Shown: piece after piece, positions 44,750 to 55,285 of the stretch
How positions within the stretch are numbered: the first letter of the stretch is position 1
Layout: every line of letters starts with the position of its first letter
Source: Bradyrhizobium sp. CCBAU 53421
GTDB taxonomy: Bacteria > Pseudomonadota > Alphaproteobacteria > Rhizobiales > Xanthobacteraceae
Direction: 5' to 3'
NCBI RefSeq assembly: GCF_015291625.1
Contig: NZ_CP030047.1
Coordinates: 8,798,501 to 8,862,500, forward strand
DNA length: 64,000 nucleotides
The notes under the pieces: model-generated
What the model was told of the DNA's origin: nothing
Databases searched by the model: none
Seen by the model: the letters and a program-made list of their open reading frames with translations, nothing else
Made by a program: the position numbers and the translations under genes

Positions 44750-44884
44750 GTGAAGCGGACTTATCAACCCAGCAAACTGGTGCGCAAGCGCCGTCACGGC
44801 TTCCGCGCCCGTCTCGCCACGGCCGGCGGCCGCAAGGTTCTCGCTGCGCGTCGTGCGCGTGGCCGCAAGCGCCTGAGCGCCTGA
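44750..44884 (+). CDS. rpmH: 50S ribosomal protein L34
   Basis: A 44-residue, highly basic protein beginning [20 protein letters not shown] and ending GRKRLSA, the standard L34 sequence. It starts with GTG, with GGAGA upstream. L34 sits in the large subunit near 23S rRNA domain III. It is followed 32 bases later by rnpA, the near-universal rpmH-rnpA pairing. Confidence 0.98.
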   Translation: MKRTYQPSKLVRKRRHGFRARLATAGGRKVLAARRARGRKRLSA

Positions 44885-44916
44885 GCCCGGACGTCTCCTC
44901 TCCGGAGATACCCATT

Positions 44917-45312
44917 ATGGATCGGCTGAGGCAGCGGGCGGATTTCCTCGCCGTTGCCAATGGCGCACGGGCGAATACCGCAGCTTTTGTGCTGCAAGGC
45001 CGCCGTCGCGACGATCAGGGCCCGATCCGCGTCGGCTATACCGTCACCAAGAAGAATGGCACCGCGACCGAGCGCAACCGCATCCGCCGCCGGCTTCGCG
45101 AAGTGATGAGACGGGTCGATGCCGTATTCATGCGCCCGCACCATGATTATGTGCTAGTCGGCCGTCGTGACGCGCTGACCCGCGACTTTGCGACCATGAT
45201 TGACGACCTGCGGTCGGCGCTGCGTCGCCTCGACCGGCCTGCGCCCAAGACGGGCAACGACAAGGCGGGTAACAAGAGCGCGCCCAATCCGAATGGAATG
45301 ACGAGACCCTGA
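44917..45312 (+). CDS. rnpA: Ribonuclease P protein component
   Basis: A 131-residue basic protein with the RNase P signature RNRIRRRLREVMRRVDA and the preceding RVGYTVTKKNGTATE. It binds the catalytic RNA to process tRNA 5' ends. The C-terminal 25 residues (Asn/Lys/Gly-rich) are a disordered extension. The ATG at 44917 is chosen because the family starts LxxRxDF at about residue 3 (here RLRQRADF). It ends 3 bases before yidC. Confidence 0.96.
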   Translation: MDRLRQRADFLAVANGARANTAAFVLQGRRRDDQGPIRVGYTVTKKNGTATERNRIRRRLREVMRRVDAVFMRPHHDYVLVGRRDALTRDFATMIDDLRSALRRLDRPAPKTGNDKAGNKSAPNPNGMTRP

Positions 45313-45315
45313 GAG

Positions 45316-47205
45316 ATGTCCGACAACCGCAACACGATCATCGCCGTCATTTTGTCGGGCCTCGTCCTGATCGCCTGGCAATATTTCTACAACGTGCCGC
45401 AGATGGAGAAGCAGCGCGAGGCGCAGCGCCAGGCCGAGCTGCTGAAGCCGTCGCCGCAGGCCACGCCGGGGGCTGCTCCCGGCGCAGTTCCGGGTGCTTC
45501 GACCACGCCCTCGCCGGCACCGGGCAAGCCTGCTGCTGACGCTCCGGTGGCAAGCCGCGAGACCGTGCTCGCAGCCGGCCCGCGCATCAAGATCGACACC
45601 CCGCGCGTCATCGGCAGCATCGCCCTGAAGGGCGCCCGGATCGACGATCTGTCGCTGGTCCAGTTCCGCGAGACGGTCGACCCCAAGTCGCCGGCTATCG
45701 TGCTGCTGTCGCCGTCGGGCACGGCCGAGCCGTATTATGCCGAGTTCCTGTGGCTGACCGCCAACGGCGCGTCGGTGAAGACGCCGGACGCCGAAACCGT
45801 CTGGCAGCAGGAGGGGTCGAACAGCCTGACGCCGAGCACCCCGGTGATTCTGAAATACGAGAACGGCCAGGGCCTGACCTTCCGCCGCACCATCTCGATC
45901 GACGATCGCTACCTCTTCAGCATCAAGGACGAGGTCATCAATCAAGGCAGCGCGCCGGTGACGCTGTACCCGTTCGGGCTGATCTCGCGCGGCGGCAAGC
46001 CGCCGGTCTCGGGCTACGCGATCCTGCACGAAGGCCTGATCGGCTATCTCGGCGAACAGGGTCTGCAGGAATACACCTACAAGAACATCGACGACAGCAA
46101 GATCCCGACCGGCGAGGACTCGCGTGGCGTCAAGTTTGACAACGTGACCAACGCCTGGCTGGGCATTACCGACAAATACTGGGCGACAGCCCTTCTGCCG
46201 GACACCAACGCCACACTGCAAACGGCCCGTCTTACCAACGACCAGGCTTCCGATCCGCGCGCCAAGCGCTATCGGGCCGACTACATGCTCGGCGCCCAGA
46301 CCATCCCGATCGGCGGCACCGGCGTCGCCAATGCGCGGCTGTTCGCCGGCGCGAAGGAGGCGGCGACCGTCGGCCTCAACTTCCCGCTGGTCGGCTTCGG
46401 CGGCTACAACAAGCAGCTCGGCCTCAACCATTTCGATCTCTTGATCGACTGGGGCCATTTCTACTTCATCACCAAGCCGATGTTCCTGGCGCTCGACTGG
46501 TTCTATCGCCTGGTCGGCAATTTCGGCATCGCGATCCTGCTCGTGACCGTGATCGTGAAGCTCTTGTTCTTCCCGCTCGCCAACAAGTCCTACGCCTCGA
46601 TGGCGAAGATGAAGTCGGTGCAGCCGCAGCTGCAGGCGCTGAAGGAACGCTATCCTGACGACCGCGTGAAGCAGCAGCAGGAGATGATGGAGATCTACAA
46701 GAAGGAGAAGATCAACCCGATCGCCGGTTGTCTTCCCGTCGCCTTGCAGATCCCGGTGTTCTTCTCGCTCTACAAGGTGCTGTTCATCACCATCGAGATG
46801 CGGCACGCGCCGTTCTTCGGTTGGATCAAGGACCTCTCCGCACCCGATCCGACCAATCTGTTCACGCTGTTCGGGCTGATCCCGTTCGATCCGATCGCGC
46901 TGCTCGGACCGCACTTCGGCGCCTACCTGGTGATGGGCATCTGGCCGATCATCATGGGCATCACGATGTGGGTGCAGATGAAGCTCAACCCGGCGCCGCC
47001 GGATCCGACCCAGAAGATCATCTTCGACTGGATGCCGCTGATCTTCACCTTCATGCTGGCCGGCTTCCCGGCGGGTCTCGTGATCTACTGGGCCTGGAAC
47101 AACACGCTCTCGGTGCTGCAGCAGAGCTTCATCATGCGCAAGAACGGCGTGAAGGTGGAGTTATTCGACAATCTGAAGTCGACCTTCGCCAAGAAGCCGA
47201 CATAG
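45316..47205 (+). CDS. yidC: Membrane protein insertase YidC
   Basis: A 629-residue YidC/Oxa1 insertase of the Gram-negative type. The N-terminal anchor is IIAVILSGLVLIAWQYF, then a Pro/Ala-rich linker and a large periplasmic domain (about 80-365). The five-helix insertase core follows (from about 385; NFGIAILLVTVIVKLLFFPL, AGCLPVALQIPVFFSLYKVL, GFPAGLVIYWAWNNTLSVLQ). It inserts proteins into the inner membrane alone or with SecYEG. It is coupled to rnpA. Confidence 0.97.
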   Translation: MSDNRNTIIAVILSGLVLIAWQYFYNVPQMEKQREAQRQAELLKPSPQATPGAAPGAVPGASTTPSPAPGKPAADAPVASRETVLAAGPRIKIDTPRVIGSIALKGARIDDLSLVQFRETVDPKSPAIVLLSPSGTAEPYYAEFLWLTANGASVKTPDAETVWQQEGSNSLTPSTPVILKYENGQGLTFRRTISIDDRYLFSIKDEVINQGSAPVTLYPFGLISRGGKPPVSGYAILHEGLIGYLGEQGLQEYTYKNIDDSKIPTGEDSRGVKFDNVTNAWLGITDKYWATALLPDTNATLQTARLTNDQASDPRAKRYRADYMLGAQTIPIGGTGVANARLFAGAKEAATVGLNFPLVGFGGYNKQLGLNHFDLLIDWGHFYFITKPMFLALDWFYRLVGNFGIAILLVTVIVKLLFFPLANKSYASMAKMKSVQPQLQALKERYPDDRVKQQQEMMEIYKKEKINPIAGCLPVALQIPVFFSLYKVLFITIEMRHAPFFGWIKDLSAPDPTNLFTLFGLIPFDPIALLGPHFGAYLVMGIWPIIMGITMWVQMKLNPAPPDPTQKIIFDWMPLIFTFMLAGFPAGLVIYWAWNNTLSVLQQSFIMRKNGVKVELFDNLKSTFAKKPT

Positions 47206-47214
47206 GCAGCACCG

Positions 47215-47297
47215 CCATTGCGAGCGAAGCGAAGCAATCCATGCCTCGGCACGAGGAGAGATGGATTGCTTCGTCGCTTCGCTCCTCGCAATGACGG
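47215..47297. repeat. Palindromic intergenic repeat (family B)
   Basis: The left arm ATTGCGAGCGAAGCGAAGCA, continuing ATCCAT, is mirrored by the right arm from 47261 (ATGGATTGCTTCG...CTCGCAATG), giving a long stem with a short variable top. It fills most of the yidC-engB gap. Its sequence is unlike the other repeat families in the window. Confidence 0.8.
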
Positions 47298-47318
47298 AAC
47301 GAGAGTGGGCCAGCGCAC

Positions 47319-47969
47319 ATGACCGCCGAACCCGATGCGGAGCTGATCGAGCAGGGGCGAAAGCTGTTCGCCGGCGACTGGCGCTTCATCTGGGCCTCGC
47401 CCTCGATCGAGACCCTGCCGCCGATGGCCGGCCTCGAGGTCGCCTTTGCCGGCCGCTCCAATGTCGGCAAATCGAGCCTGATCAACGCACTGACCGGCCG
47501 CAGCAATCTGGCGCGCACCTCGCACACGCCCGGCCGCACCCAGGAACTGATCTTCTTCGAGGGACCGGAAAAGGCCGGTTTCCGCCTGGTCGACATGCCG
47601 GGGTACGGCTACGCCTCGGCGCCCAAGACCAAGGTGGCGTCGTGGACCGCGCTGATCCACAAATTCCTGCTCGGGCGCGCGACGCTGGCGCGGGTCTATG
47701 TGCTGATCGACGCCCGCCACGGCATCAAGGACGTCGATCTCGACGTGCTGAAGACGCTGGACAAGTCCGCGGTCAGCTACCAGGTCGTGCTGACCAAGGC
47801 CGATCAGGTCAAGGCCGGCGAGCTCAAGACCGTCACCGCCGACACCATTGCGAAGCTCGCAAAACATCCGGCCGCATTCCCCGAAGTGCTGGTGACCTCG
47901 TCGCGCACCGGCGACGGCATGCCGGAGCTGCGTGCCGCCATGGTGCGCCTGATCGAGGAGCGGCGCTGA
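47319..47969 (+). CDS. engB: Ribosome-biogenesis GTPase EngB (YihA)
   Basis: A 216-residue GTPase with G1 GRSNVGKSS, switch G2 around RTSHTPGRTQ, G3 DMPGYGYA, G4 TKAD and G5 TSSRTGDG. It assists late large-subunit assembly. yidC-engB adjacency is normal for this group of bacteria. Its stop overlaps the DUF423 start by one base (TGATG). Confidence 0.96.
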   Translation: MTAEPDAELIEQGRKLFAGDWRFIWASPSIETLPPMAGLEVAFAGRSNVGKSSLINALTGRSNLARTSHTPGRTQELIFFEGPEKAGFRLVDMPGYGYASAPKTKVASWTALIHKFLLGRATLARVYVLIDARHGIKDVDLDVLKTLDKSAVSYQVVLTKADQVKAGELKTVTADTIAKLAKHPAAFPEVLVTSSRTGDGMPELRAAMVRLIEERR

Positions 47970-48337
47970 TGAACCGCGCATCCCGGCTCCTGATCGGCGT
48001 TGCCGCCGTGATGGGCGCCTGCGGCGTGATATTGGCGGCGGCCGCAGCCCATCTGCCGGATGCTACGCGGCTGGCGGCGGCGTCCTCGATGCTCCTGTTC
48101 CATGCACCCGCCGCCATCGCGACCCTCGCGGTCGCGGACCGCGCGATCATCCATGCCAAGCTCGGCATCGCAGCGGCGGCGGGCTTCGTCATCGCGGCGT
48201 CATTGTTCGCGGGCGACCTCGTGCTGCGCCAATATGCCGGCCATGGCTTGTTTCCGATGGCCGCGCCGACAGGCGGAACGCTGCTGATCCTGAGCTGGCT
48301 GGTGCTGGCGGTCTCGGCCATGTGGCCGAAGCGATGA
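47969..48337 (+). CDS. DUF423 (YgdD-type) inner-membrane protein
   Basis: A 122-residue protein with four hydrophobic helices: LLIGVAAVMGACGVILAAAA, LLFHAPAAIATLAVADRA, AAAAGFVIAASLFAGDLVL and GTLLILSWLVLAVSAMW. The GD and HG positions match the DUF423 pattern. Function is unknown in the family. It is translationally coupled to engB. Confidence 0.88.
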   Translation: MNRASRLLIGVAAVMGACGVILAAAAAHLPDATRLAAASSMLLFHAPAAIATLAVADRAIIHAKLGIAAAAGFVIAASLFAGDLVLRQYAGHGLFPMAAPTGGTLLILSWLVLAVSAMWPKR

Positions 48338-48344
48338 TGACTGC

Positions 48345-48488
48345 CTTCCTTCTCCCCTTGTGGGAGAAGGTGGCGCGGACGTAGTCCGCGACGGATGAGG
48401 GGTCTCTATCCGCGGAGACAGACCCCTCACCCGTCTCAATCGCGCGTTGCGCGATTGATCCAGCCTCTCCCACAGGGGGAGAGGGCTG
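48345..48488. repeat. Palindromic intergenic repeat (family C)
   Basis: The outer arms CCTTCTCCCC and GGGGGAGAGG, and inner arms around GATGAGGGGTC and GACCCCTCAC, give a branched hairpin of about 140 bases. It occupies the gap before argB. This purine/pyrimidine pattern (CTCCCC...GGGAGA) is common in rhizobial genomes as a dispersed element. Confidence 0.75.
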
Positions 48489-48561
48489 AAGACCGCTTTG
48501 CGCCCTGCCCGGCAATCAGATAGAACCGCGCCCGTCCCTCCGCTGACGTGAGACCAGCCCC

Positions 48562-49455
48562 ATGACCGACCAGCACATCAGCCCGCTCGATCAGGCCCGC
48601 ATCCTGTCCGAGGCGCTGCCGCACATGCAGGAATATGACGAGGAAACCATCGTCATCAAATATGGCGGCCATGCCATGGGCGCCGAGGACACCGCCAAGG
48701 CGTTCGCGCGCGACATCGTGCTACTCGAGCAGACCGCGATCAATCCGGTGGTTGTGCATGGCGGCGGGCCGCAGATCGCGACCATGCTGAAGCGCCTCGG
48801 CATCCAGTCGGAATTCGCCGCGGGCCTGCGCATCACCGATGCCGCGACCATCGAGATCGTCGAGATGGTGCTGGCCGGCTCGGTCAACAAGCAGATCGTC
48901 GGCTACATCAACGAGGCCGGCGGCAAGGCTGTCGGCCTCTCCGGCAAGGACGGCAACATGGTGAAGGCGTCGAAGACGACGCGCACCATGGTCGATCCCG
49001 ATTCCAACATCGAGAAGGCGGTCGATCTCGGCTTCGTCGGCGACCCCGAGAAGGTCGACCTCACGCTGCTCAATCAGCTGATCGGCTATGAGCTGATCCC
49101 GGTGCTGGCGCCGCTGGCGACCTCGCAGGACGGCCAGACCCTGAACATCAACGCCGACACCTTTGCCGGCGCAATCGCGGGCGCACTGAAGGCCAAGCGC
49201 CTGCTGCTGCTGACCGACGTGCCCGGTGTGCTCGACAAGTCCAAGAAACTGATTCCGGACCTGTCGATCAAGGAAGCCCGCAAGCTGATCGCCGACGGCA
49301 CGATCTCCGGCGGCATGATCCCGAAGGTCGAGACCTGCATCTACGCGCTCGAACAGGGCGTGCAGGGCGTCGTCATCATCGATGGCAAGACCCAGCACGC
49401 GGTGCTGCTCGAGCTCTTCACCAACCAGGGCACCGGCACGCTGATCCACAAGTAA
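48562..49455 (+). CDS. argB: Acetylglutamate kinase
   Basis: A 297-residue amino-acid kinase. It has [11 protein letters not shown] at the phosphate-binding start, [19 protein letters not shown] and [12 protein letters not shown] near the arginine-sensing region. It phosphorylates N-acetylglutamate, the second step of arginine synthesis, and is normally inhibited by arginine. Length is standard. Its stop overlaps the start of the next gene (TAATG). Confidence 0.97.
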   Translation: MTDQHISPLDQARILSEALPHMQEYDEETIVIKYGGHAMGAEDTAKAFARDIVLLEQTAINPVVVHGGGPQIATMLKRLGIQSEFAAGLRITDAATIEIVEMVLAGSVNKQIVGYINEAGGKAVGLSGKDGNMVKASKTTRTMVDPDSNIEKAVDLGFVGDPEKVDLTLLNQLIGYELIPVLAPLATSQDGQTLNINADTFAGAIAGALKAKRLLLLTDVPGVLDKSKKLIPDLSIKEARKLIADGTISGGMIPKVETCIYALEQGVQGVVIIDGKTQHAVLLELFTNQGTGTLIHK

Positions 49456-50501
49456 TGGCAGACGCGGGACACACGGCGAGGATCCCTCGCCGGTCGCCGG
49501 CGGCACGGCTCGCGATGTCGCTGCCGGCCGCGCTGATGTCGTTCCTGTTCTCGTCGGCGCCGGCGCATGCCGACCTCAAGCTCTGCAACCGCATGAGCTA
49601 TGTGATCGAGGCCGCGATCGGCATCGACGACAAGGCCGCTACCGCAACGCGCGGCTGGTTCCGGATCGATCCGGCGACCTGCCGGGTCGTGGTGCAGGGC
49701 GCGCTCACCGCCGACCGCGTGCTGCTCAATGCGCGGGCGCTCGGCGTCTACGGCGCCTCGCCGATCCCGCAGAACGGCACCGACACGCTCTGCGTCGCGC
49801 AGGACAATTTCGTGATCGCCGCCGCGCGGCAATGCCGCTCCGGCCAGACGCCGGCGCAGTTCACCCAGATCACACCAACGCAGACCGACGACGGCAATCT
49901 CGTCGCCTATCTCGCCGAGGATAGCGAGTATGACGACGAGCAAGCGCGGCTCGCCGGCATCCAGCGCCTGCTGGTGATCGCGGGCTACGACGCGGCGCCG
50001 ATCGACGGCGTCGACGGGCCGAAGACCCAGAGCGCGCTGTCGGCGTTCCTCAGGAGTCGCGGGCTCGGCAGCGACATCGTGCAGTCGCCGAACTTCTTCG
50101 CCACCATGGTCGATGCCGTGCAGAAGCCGTCGCCGACCGGGCTGACCTGGTGCAACGACACGCCGCACAAGGTGATGGCGGCGGTTGCGACCGATGACGG
50201 CAAGGCGGTGACCAGCCGCGGCTGGTATCGTATCGACCCCGGCAAATGCCTGCATCCCGACGTGTCGGGCACGCCGAAGCAGATCTATTCCTTCGCCGAA
50301 GCGGTCGACGGCGACAACCGCGCCATCCGGATCAAGGACAAGCCGCTGAACTGGGGCGGTGGGGTGCAGCTTTGTACCCGCGAAAGCAAGTTCGAGGTCA
50401 ACGAGCAGGGCGACTGCGCCACCCGCGGCCTCACCGCGCTCGGCTTCACCACCGTCGACATGACCAGCGGCGGCAGGACGCTGCGCTTTGCGATGCCGTG
50501 A
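49455..50501 (+). CDS. Exported DUF1036-peptidoglycan-binding-DUF1036 protein
   Basis: A 348-residue exported protein with a signal region (LPAALMSFLFSSAPAHADL). The first DUF1036 domain (about 40-125) has LCNRMSYVIEAAIGI and RGWFRIDPATCR. The second (about 228-345) has WCNDTPHKVMAAVATDDG and SRGWYRIDPGKC. Between them is a short domain like a peptidoglycan-binding repeat (IQRLLVIAGYDAAPIDG, TQSALSAFLRSRGLG). It is coupled to argB by a one-base overlap, though the roles seem unrelated. An ATG at 49515 is an alternative start. Confidence 0.85.
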   Translation: MADAGHTARIPRRSPAARLAMSLPAALMSFLFSSAPAHADLKLCNRMSYVIEAAIGIDDKAATATRGWFRIDPATCRVVVQGALTADRVLLNARALGVYGASPIPQNGTDTLCVAQDNFVIAAARQCRSGQTPAQFTQITPTQTDDGNLVAYLAEDSEYDDEQARLAGIQRLLVIAGYDAAPIDGVDGPKTQSALSAFLRSRGLGSDIVQSPNFFATMVDAVQKPSPTGLTWCNDTPHKVMAAVATDDGKAVTSRGWYRIDPGKCLHPDVSGTPKQIYSFAEAVDGDNRAIRIKDKPLNWGGGVQLCTRESKFEVNEQGDCATRGLTALGFTTVDMTSGGRTLRFAMP

Positions 50502-50528
50502 TGAAGATAATTGCGCCACAAAGACCAC

Positions 50529-50672
50529 TCCTGGCGGAAGCCAGGACCCATTACCACAAGACTTCGTTTGGCGAAGACTGGTAGTGACCGACCGTTGCGC
50601 GGTAATAGCACCGCGCTTCATTTGATGGATCACGCGGTATGGGTCCTGGCTTTCGCAAGGACGACGACGGAA
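50529..50672. repeat. Palindromic intergenic repeat (family D)
   Basis: GCCAGGACCCAT near the left end is mirrored by ATGGGTCCTGGC near the right end, about 100 bases apart, with more inverted symmetry inside. It fills the gap between the DUF1036 gene and the nucleotidase gene. Confidence 0.75.
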
Positions 50673-50679
50673 AGATAAC

Positions 50680-51369
50680 ATGAAAACTCCCCGCAGCTTC
50701 GGCCATGTCGAGACCTGGGTGTTCGACCTCGACAACACGCTGTATCCGCATCACGTCAACCTGTGGCAGCAGGTCGATGCGCGGATCGGCGAGTTCGTCG
50801 GCAACTGGCTGAAGATCTCGCCCGAGGAAGCACGGCGGCTGCAGAAGGACTATTACCTGCGCTACGGCACCACGATGCGCGGCATGATGACCGAGCACGG
50901 CGTGCAGGCAGACGACTATCTCGCCTATGTGCACAAGATCGATCACTCGCCGCTGCAGCCGAATCCGGCGATGGGGGCTGCCATCGAGAAGCTGCCGGGA
51001 CGCAAGCTGATCCTGACCAACGGCTCGGTCGACCATGTCGACGCGGTGCTCGACCGGCTCGGCATCGGCAATCATTTCGACGGCGTGTTCGATATCATCG
51101 CCGCCGATCTCGAGCCGAAACCGGCGCCGCAGACCTATCAGAAGTTCCTCCGGCTGCACGACGTCGATCCGGCCAAGGCTGCGATGTTCGAGGACCTCGC
51201 GCGCAATCTGGTGGTGCCGCATGAGCTCGGCATGACCACCGTGCTGGTGGTGCCCGACGGCAGCCAGGAGGTGGTGCGCGAGACCTGGGAGCTCGAAGGC
51301 CGCGACGCCGCTCATGTCGACCACGTTACGGACGATCTCACCGGGTTCTTGCAGCGGCTGAAGCCCTGA
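50680..51369 (+). CDS. HAD-type pyrimidine 5'-nucleotidase
   Basis: A 229-residue haloacid-dehalogenase-superfamily phosphatase. Motif I is [10 protein letters not shown], motif II LILTNGS, and motifs III/IV are [10 protein letters not shown] and FEDLARNL. The sequence fits the SDT1/pyrimidine 5'-nucleotidase subgroup, which dephosphorylates UMP/CMP-like monophosphates in the cytoplasm. It stands alone between repeat elements. Confidence 0.88.
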   Translation: MKTPRSFGHVETWVFDLDNTLYPHHVNLWQQVDARIGEFVGNWLKISPEEARRLQKDYYLRYGTTMRGMMTEHGVQADDYLAYVHKIDHSPLQPNPAMGAAIEKLPGRKLILTNGSVDHVDAVLDRLGIGNHFDGVFDIIAADLEPKPAPQTYQKFLRLHDVDPAKAAMFEDLARNLVVPHELGMTTVLVVPDGSQEVVRETWELEGRDAAHVDHVTDDLTGFLQRLKP

Positions 51370-51374
51370 TCTCT

Positions 51375-51412
51375 CCCACCGTCGTCCCGGCGAAGGCCGG
51401 GACGACGGTGGG
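51375..51412. repeat. Perfect 17-bp hairpin repeat
   Basis: Arms 51375-51391 (CCCACCGTCGTCCCGGC) and 51396-51412 are exact reverse complements around the loop GAAG. There is no T-run. It lies 5 bases after the nucleotidase stop and may act as an mRNA end or be a dispersed repeat. Confidence 0.75.
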
Positions 51413-51497
51413 GTCAGCCTTGACTCCGCGGCCCCAAATCCCGAAAAAGCCCTGCAAAATTCCCGTCATATCCCCGATACGCCCAAGGATTGTCCCG

Positions 51498-52343
<846 letters not shown>

Positions 52344-52369
52344 TCGGTCTTCCGCAGCAACAATCTACC

Positions 52370-52475
52370 ACCGTCACCCTGAGGAGGCCGCGGAGCGGCC
52401 GTCTCGAAGGGTCGACGGCCCGGCTGGTGGCCGTGCATCCTTCGAGACGCGCTACGCGCTCCTCAGGATGACGGG
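52370..52475. repeat. Palindromic intergenic repeat (family E)
   Basis: CCGTCACCCTGAGGAG at the left is mirrored by CTCCTCAGGATGACGG at the right, with inner inverted stretches TCTCGAAGG and CCTTCGAGA. It lies just after dapD. Confidence 0.8.
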
Positions 52476-52515
52476 TTCGAAACTGTTCGAACCAATTCCG
52501 ATCCGACGCCGACAT

Positions 52516-52557
52516 AACTCCGGGCTGCGAAGAATTGCCGCGGCCCGGAGTTTTTTT
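52516..52557 (+). terminator. Intrinsic terminator that also covers the next ribosome-binding site
   Basis: AACTCCGGGC (52516-52525) pairs perfectly with GCCCGGAGTT (52543-52552), followed by seven T residues (52551-52557). It would end dapD mRNA. The only Shine-Dalgarno-like sequence for the gene starting at 52559 is the GGAG at 52547-52550 inside the right arm, so the hairpin may also block that gene's translation. Confidence 0.8.
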
Positions 52558-52558
52558 C

Positions 52559-53179
52559 ATGGACTGGGCCAATTACCTGTTCGGCTTCAAGGGCCGCGTC
52601 AACCGGGCCAGATTCTGGCTCGCAACGCTGATCATCGTGTGCTGGATGATGTTCCTGGCCTTGCTGGTGGTCTCTTTCGGCCTTGGCGGCAAGGGCCGAT
52701 CGTTCGGCTTCAATATCGACGACATCTTCCGGGCGTTCGACCCGGACAGCTACAAGTCGCTCACCCTCGCCGGCTTGCCGGCCCTGCTGGTCAAGGCCAG
52801 CGGAACGGTGCTGTTCGTCTGGGTCTATGTCGCGGTATCGATCAAGCGCCTGCACGACCGCGACAAGAGCGGCTGGTGGATGATCACCTACTTCGCGATC
52901 CCGGGCCTCATGAGCCAATTCTCGGACCGCCTTCCCGATGATTCCTATTGGGTGATGGCCGCGGGCGCGATCGTGTTCGTGCTCTACATCTGGGGCTTCA
53001 TCGAGCTGGCGTTTCTGCGCGGCACCTCCTACCCCAATCGCTACGGTCCCAATCCGCTCGGAAAAACCCATGTGAGCCGAGGCGGCGGCCGCGGCGGCGG
53101 GTCGCGCTCCACACAGGGCTGGGATCAGCAGAGCGAGCTCGATATCGTGCCGCACAAAGCTGGTCCACCCGCGGTGTGA
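52559..53179 (+). CDS. DUF805 inner-membrane protein
   Basis: A 206-residue protein. The DUF805 start [20 protein letters not shown] and the later [13 protein letters not shown] are diagnostic; four membrane helices are visible. The C-terminus is a Gly-rich, disordered cytoplasmic tail. The ATG at 52559 stands directly after the terminator T-run; a longer frame from 52535 would run through the hairpin. The family has no firm function. It ends 17 bases before dapE. Confidence 0.85.
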   Translation: MDWANYLFGFKGRVNRARFWLATLIIVCWMMFLALLVVSFGLGGKGRSFGFNIDDIFRAFDPDSYKSLTLAGLPALLVKASGTVLFVWVYVAVSIKRLHDRDKSGWWMITYFAIPGLMSQFSDRLPDDSYWVMAAGAIVFVLYIWGFIELAFLRGTSYPNRYGPNPLGKTHVSRGGGRGGGSRSTQGWDQQSELDIVPHKAGPPAV

Positions 53180-53196
53180 CGTGTTATGCGAGGCGC

Positions 53197-54351
53197 ATGA
53201 GTGATGCCGTCTCGATTACCCGCGATCTGGTTCGCTGCCCCTCCGTCACCCCGGCCGATGCCGGCGCGCTTGGCGTTCTCGAAAATTTGCTGAAAACCGC
53301 AGGCTTCGACGTCCACCGCGTGACGTTCTCGGAGCCCGGCACCGCCGATATCGACAACCTCTATGCCCGCATCGGCGCTTCGGCGCCGCATATCACCTTT
53401 GCCGGCCACACCGACGTGGTGCCGCCCGGCGATGAAGCGGCGTGGATGCTCGGCGCCTTCTCCGGCGAGGTGAAGGACGGCTATCTCTACGGCCGCGGCG
53501 CCGTCGACATGAAGGGCGGCATCGCCTGCAGCGTCGCCGCGGTGCTGCAATATCTGCAGGAGCACGACGGCAAACCAAAAGGCTCGATCTCCTTCCTGAT
53601 CACCGGCGACGAGGAAGACGTCTCGATCAACGGCACCGTCAAGCTACTCAAGTGGTGCGCCGAGCGCGGCGAAAAGTTCGACCATTGCGTGCTCGGCGAG
53701 CCGTCAAATGTCGAAGTGCTCGGCGACATGATCAAGATCGGCCGGCGCGGCTCGCAATCCGGCACCCTGGTTGTCGACGGCGTACAGGGCCACGTCGCCT
53801 ATCCGCACCGCGCCTCGAACCCGGTGCCTGATATCTCGCGACTGATCGTGGCGCTGAGCGACGAGCCGCTCGATCACGGCAGCGCGCAATTCCAGGCCAG
53901 CAACCTCGAATTCACCACGGTCGATGTCGGCAACACCGCAAGCAATGTGATCCCCGGCCAGGCGCGGGCGAAGTTCAACATCCGCTACAACGACAACCAC
54001 AGCCAGGAGAGCCTGCGGCAGCTGGTCGACGAGCGGCTGGCGAAGGCCTGTGGCAACCGCATCCGCGCCCACATCGACTGGCAGCCGTCGAACTCGAACG
54101 TGTTCGTGACCCAGCCCGGGCCGTTCACCGACCTCGCGGTTGCCGCGATCGAGGAGATCACCGGCCGCAAGCCCGAGCTATCCACCTCCGGCGGCACCTC
54201 GGATGCGCGCTTCATCTCGAGCTACTGCCCGGTGATCGAATTCGGCCTGGTCGGCCAGACCATGCACCAGGTCGACGAGCGCACGCCGGTGGCGGATCTC
54301 GAGAAGCTGACGAAGATCTATCGCGGCGTGCTGGACCGGTATTTTGCTTAA
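53197..54351 (+). CDS. dapE: Succinyl-diaminopimelate desuccinylase
   Basis: A 384-residue M20 metallopeptidase-family enzyme. Metal and catalytic motifs are [31 protein letters not shown] and GGTSDARF; the dimer/lid domain contains [18 protein letters not shown]. It removes succinate from N-succinyl-DAP in lysine and cell-wall precursor synthesis. The ATG at 53197 gives family length. It shares the pathway with dapD just upstream. Confidence 0.96.
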   Translation: MSDAVSITRDLVRCPSVTPADAGALGVLENLLKTAGFDVHRVTFSEPGTADIDNLYARIGASAPHITFAGHTDVVPPGDEAAWMLGAFSGEVKDGYLYGRGAVDMKGGIACSVAAVLQYLQEHDGKPKGSISFLITGDEEDVSINGTVKLLKWCAERGEKFDHCVLGEPSNVEVLGDMIKIGRRGSQSGTLVVDGVQGHVAYPHRASNPVPDISRLIVALSDEPLDHGSAQFQASNLEFTTVDVGNTASNVIPGQARAKFNIRYNDNHSQESLRQLVDERLAKACGNRIRAHIDWQPSNSNVFVTQPGPFTDLAVAAIEEITGRKPELSTSGGTSDARFISSYCPVIEFGLVGQTMHQVDERTPVADLEKLTKIYRGVLDRYFA

Positions 54352-54445
54352 GGCCAGCCGCCCGGCCGAACCAAAACATCGAAAACAACCCCATGCACAG
54401 TAGAGGTTGGGGTCGTTAGTCATCGACCCACACCAGATACAGTCT

Positions 54446-54529
54446 GTAGGATGGGTGGAGCGAAGCGACCCATCGCTTCGTGGTCAGATGTGGTGAGATG
54501 ATGGGTTTCGCTTCGCTCTACCCATCCCG
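54446..54529. repeat. Palindromic intergenic repeat (family F)
   Basis: GGATGGGTGGAGCGAAGCGA at the left is mirrored by TCGCTTCGCTCTACCCATCC at the right around a central variable part. It lies between the convergent dapE and truA genes. Confidence 0.8.
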
Positions 54530-54547
54530 CGAGATCGCTCACACCGC

Positions 54548-55285
54548 CTAATAATCCACCCGCATCAGATAGAGACCGTCCGGCGGCGCGACGGGGCCGC
54601 AGGCGGCGCGGTTGCGGGCGGCAAGCGCGGCGAAAAGATCGTCCGCGCTCCAGCGGCCCTCGCCGACCCAGACCAGCGAGCCGACCATCGAGCGCACCTG
54701 GCTGTGCAGGAACGAGCGCGCCGAGGTCACGATGTTGATGGCATTGCCGTCGCGCGTGACGTCGAGCTGGTCGAGCGTCTTCTCCGGCGATTTGGCCTGG
54801 CACTCGGTATCGCGGAAGGTGGTGAAATCGTGCTTTCCGAGCAGCCGCTGCGCCGCGGCGTGCATCGCCTCGGCATCGAGCGCGCGCGGCACGCGCCAGA
54901 CATGGCCGATGTCGAGCGCGAGGTTCGCGCGGGTGTTGGTGATGCGATAGAGATAGTGCCGCTTGATCGCCGAGAACCGCGCCTCGAAATCGTCGGGCAC
55001 GATATCGGCCGCATGCACGGCGATCGGATCGGGTCGCAGATGCGCGTTCAGCCCGTCGCGAAAGCGGCCGGGCGGAAAATGCTTGGCGATGTCGCAATGC
55101 GCGACCTGGCCGCGCGCATGCACGCCGGCATCGGTACGCCCTGCGCCATGGACGCGCACGTCCTCGCCGCAGATCGCCTTGACCGCGGCCTCCAGCGCGC
55201 CCTGCACGGTCGGCGCGGTGTCCTGGATCTGCCAGCCGGAGAACGGCGTGCCGTCATATTCGATGGTGAGCTTGTAGCGGGGCAT
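54548..55285 (-). CDS. truA: tRNA pseudouridine(38-40) synthase
   Basis: A 245-residue TruA. The catalytic Asp is in [25 protein letters not shown] at the start and HNFHSQVRSM-like [13 protein letters not shown] near the end are typical. It isomerises uridines in the anticodon arm. The start overlaps the fmt stop by one base, so fmt-truA are co-transcribed after def. Confidence 0.95.
   Translation of the reverse strand: MPRYKLTIEYDGTPFSGWQIQDTAPTVQGALEAAVKAICGEDVRVHGAGRTDAGVHARGQVAHCDIAKHFPPGRFRDGLNAHLRPDPIAVHAADIVPDDFEARFSAIKRHYLYRITNTRANLALDIGHVWRVPRALDAEAMHAAAQRLLGKHDFTTFRDTECQAKSPEKTLDQLDVTRDGNAINIVTSARSFLHSQVRSMVGSLVWVGEGRWSADDLFAALAARNRAACGPVAPPDGLYLMRVDY

Noticed and set aside
45154..46914. 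586-residue open frame on the minus strand
   Set aside because: It is antisense to yidC and rnpA and has the composition of a shadow frame.
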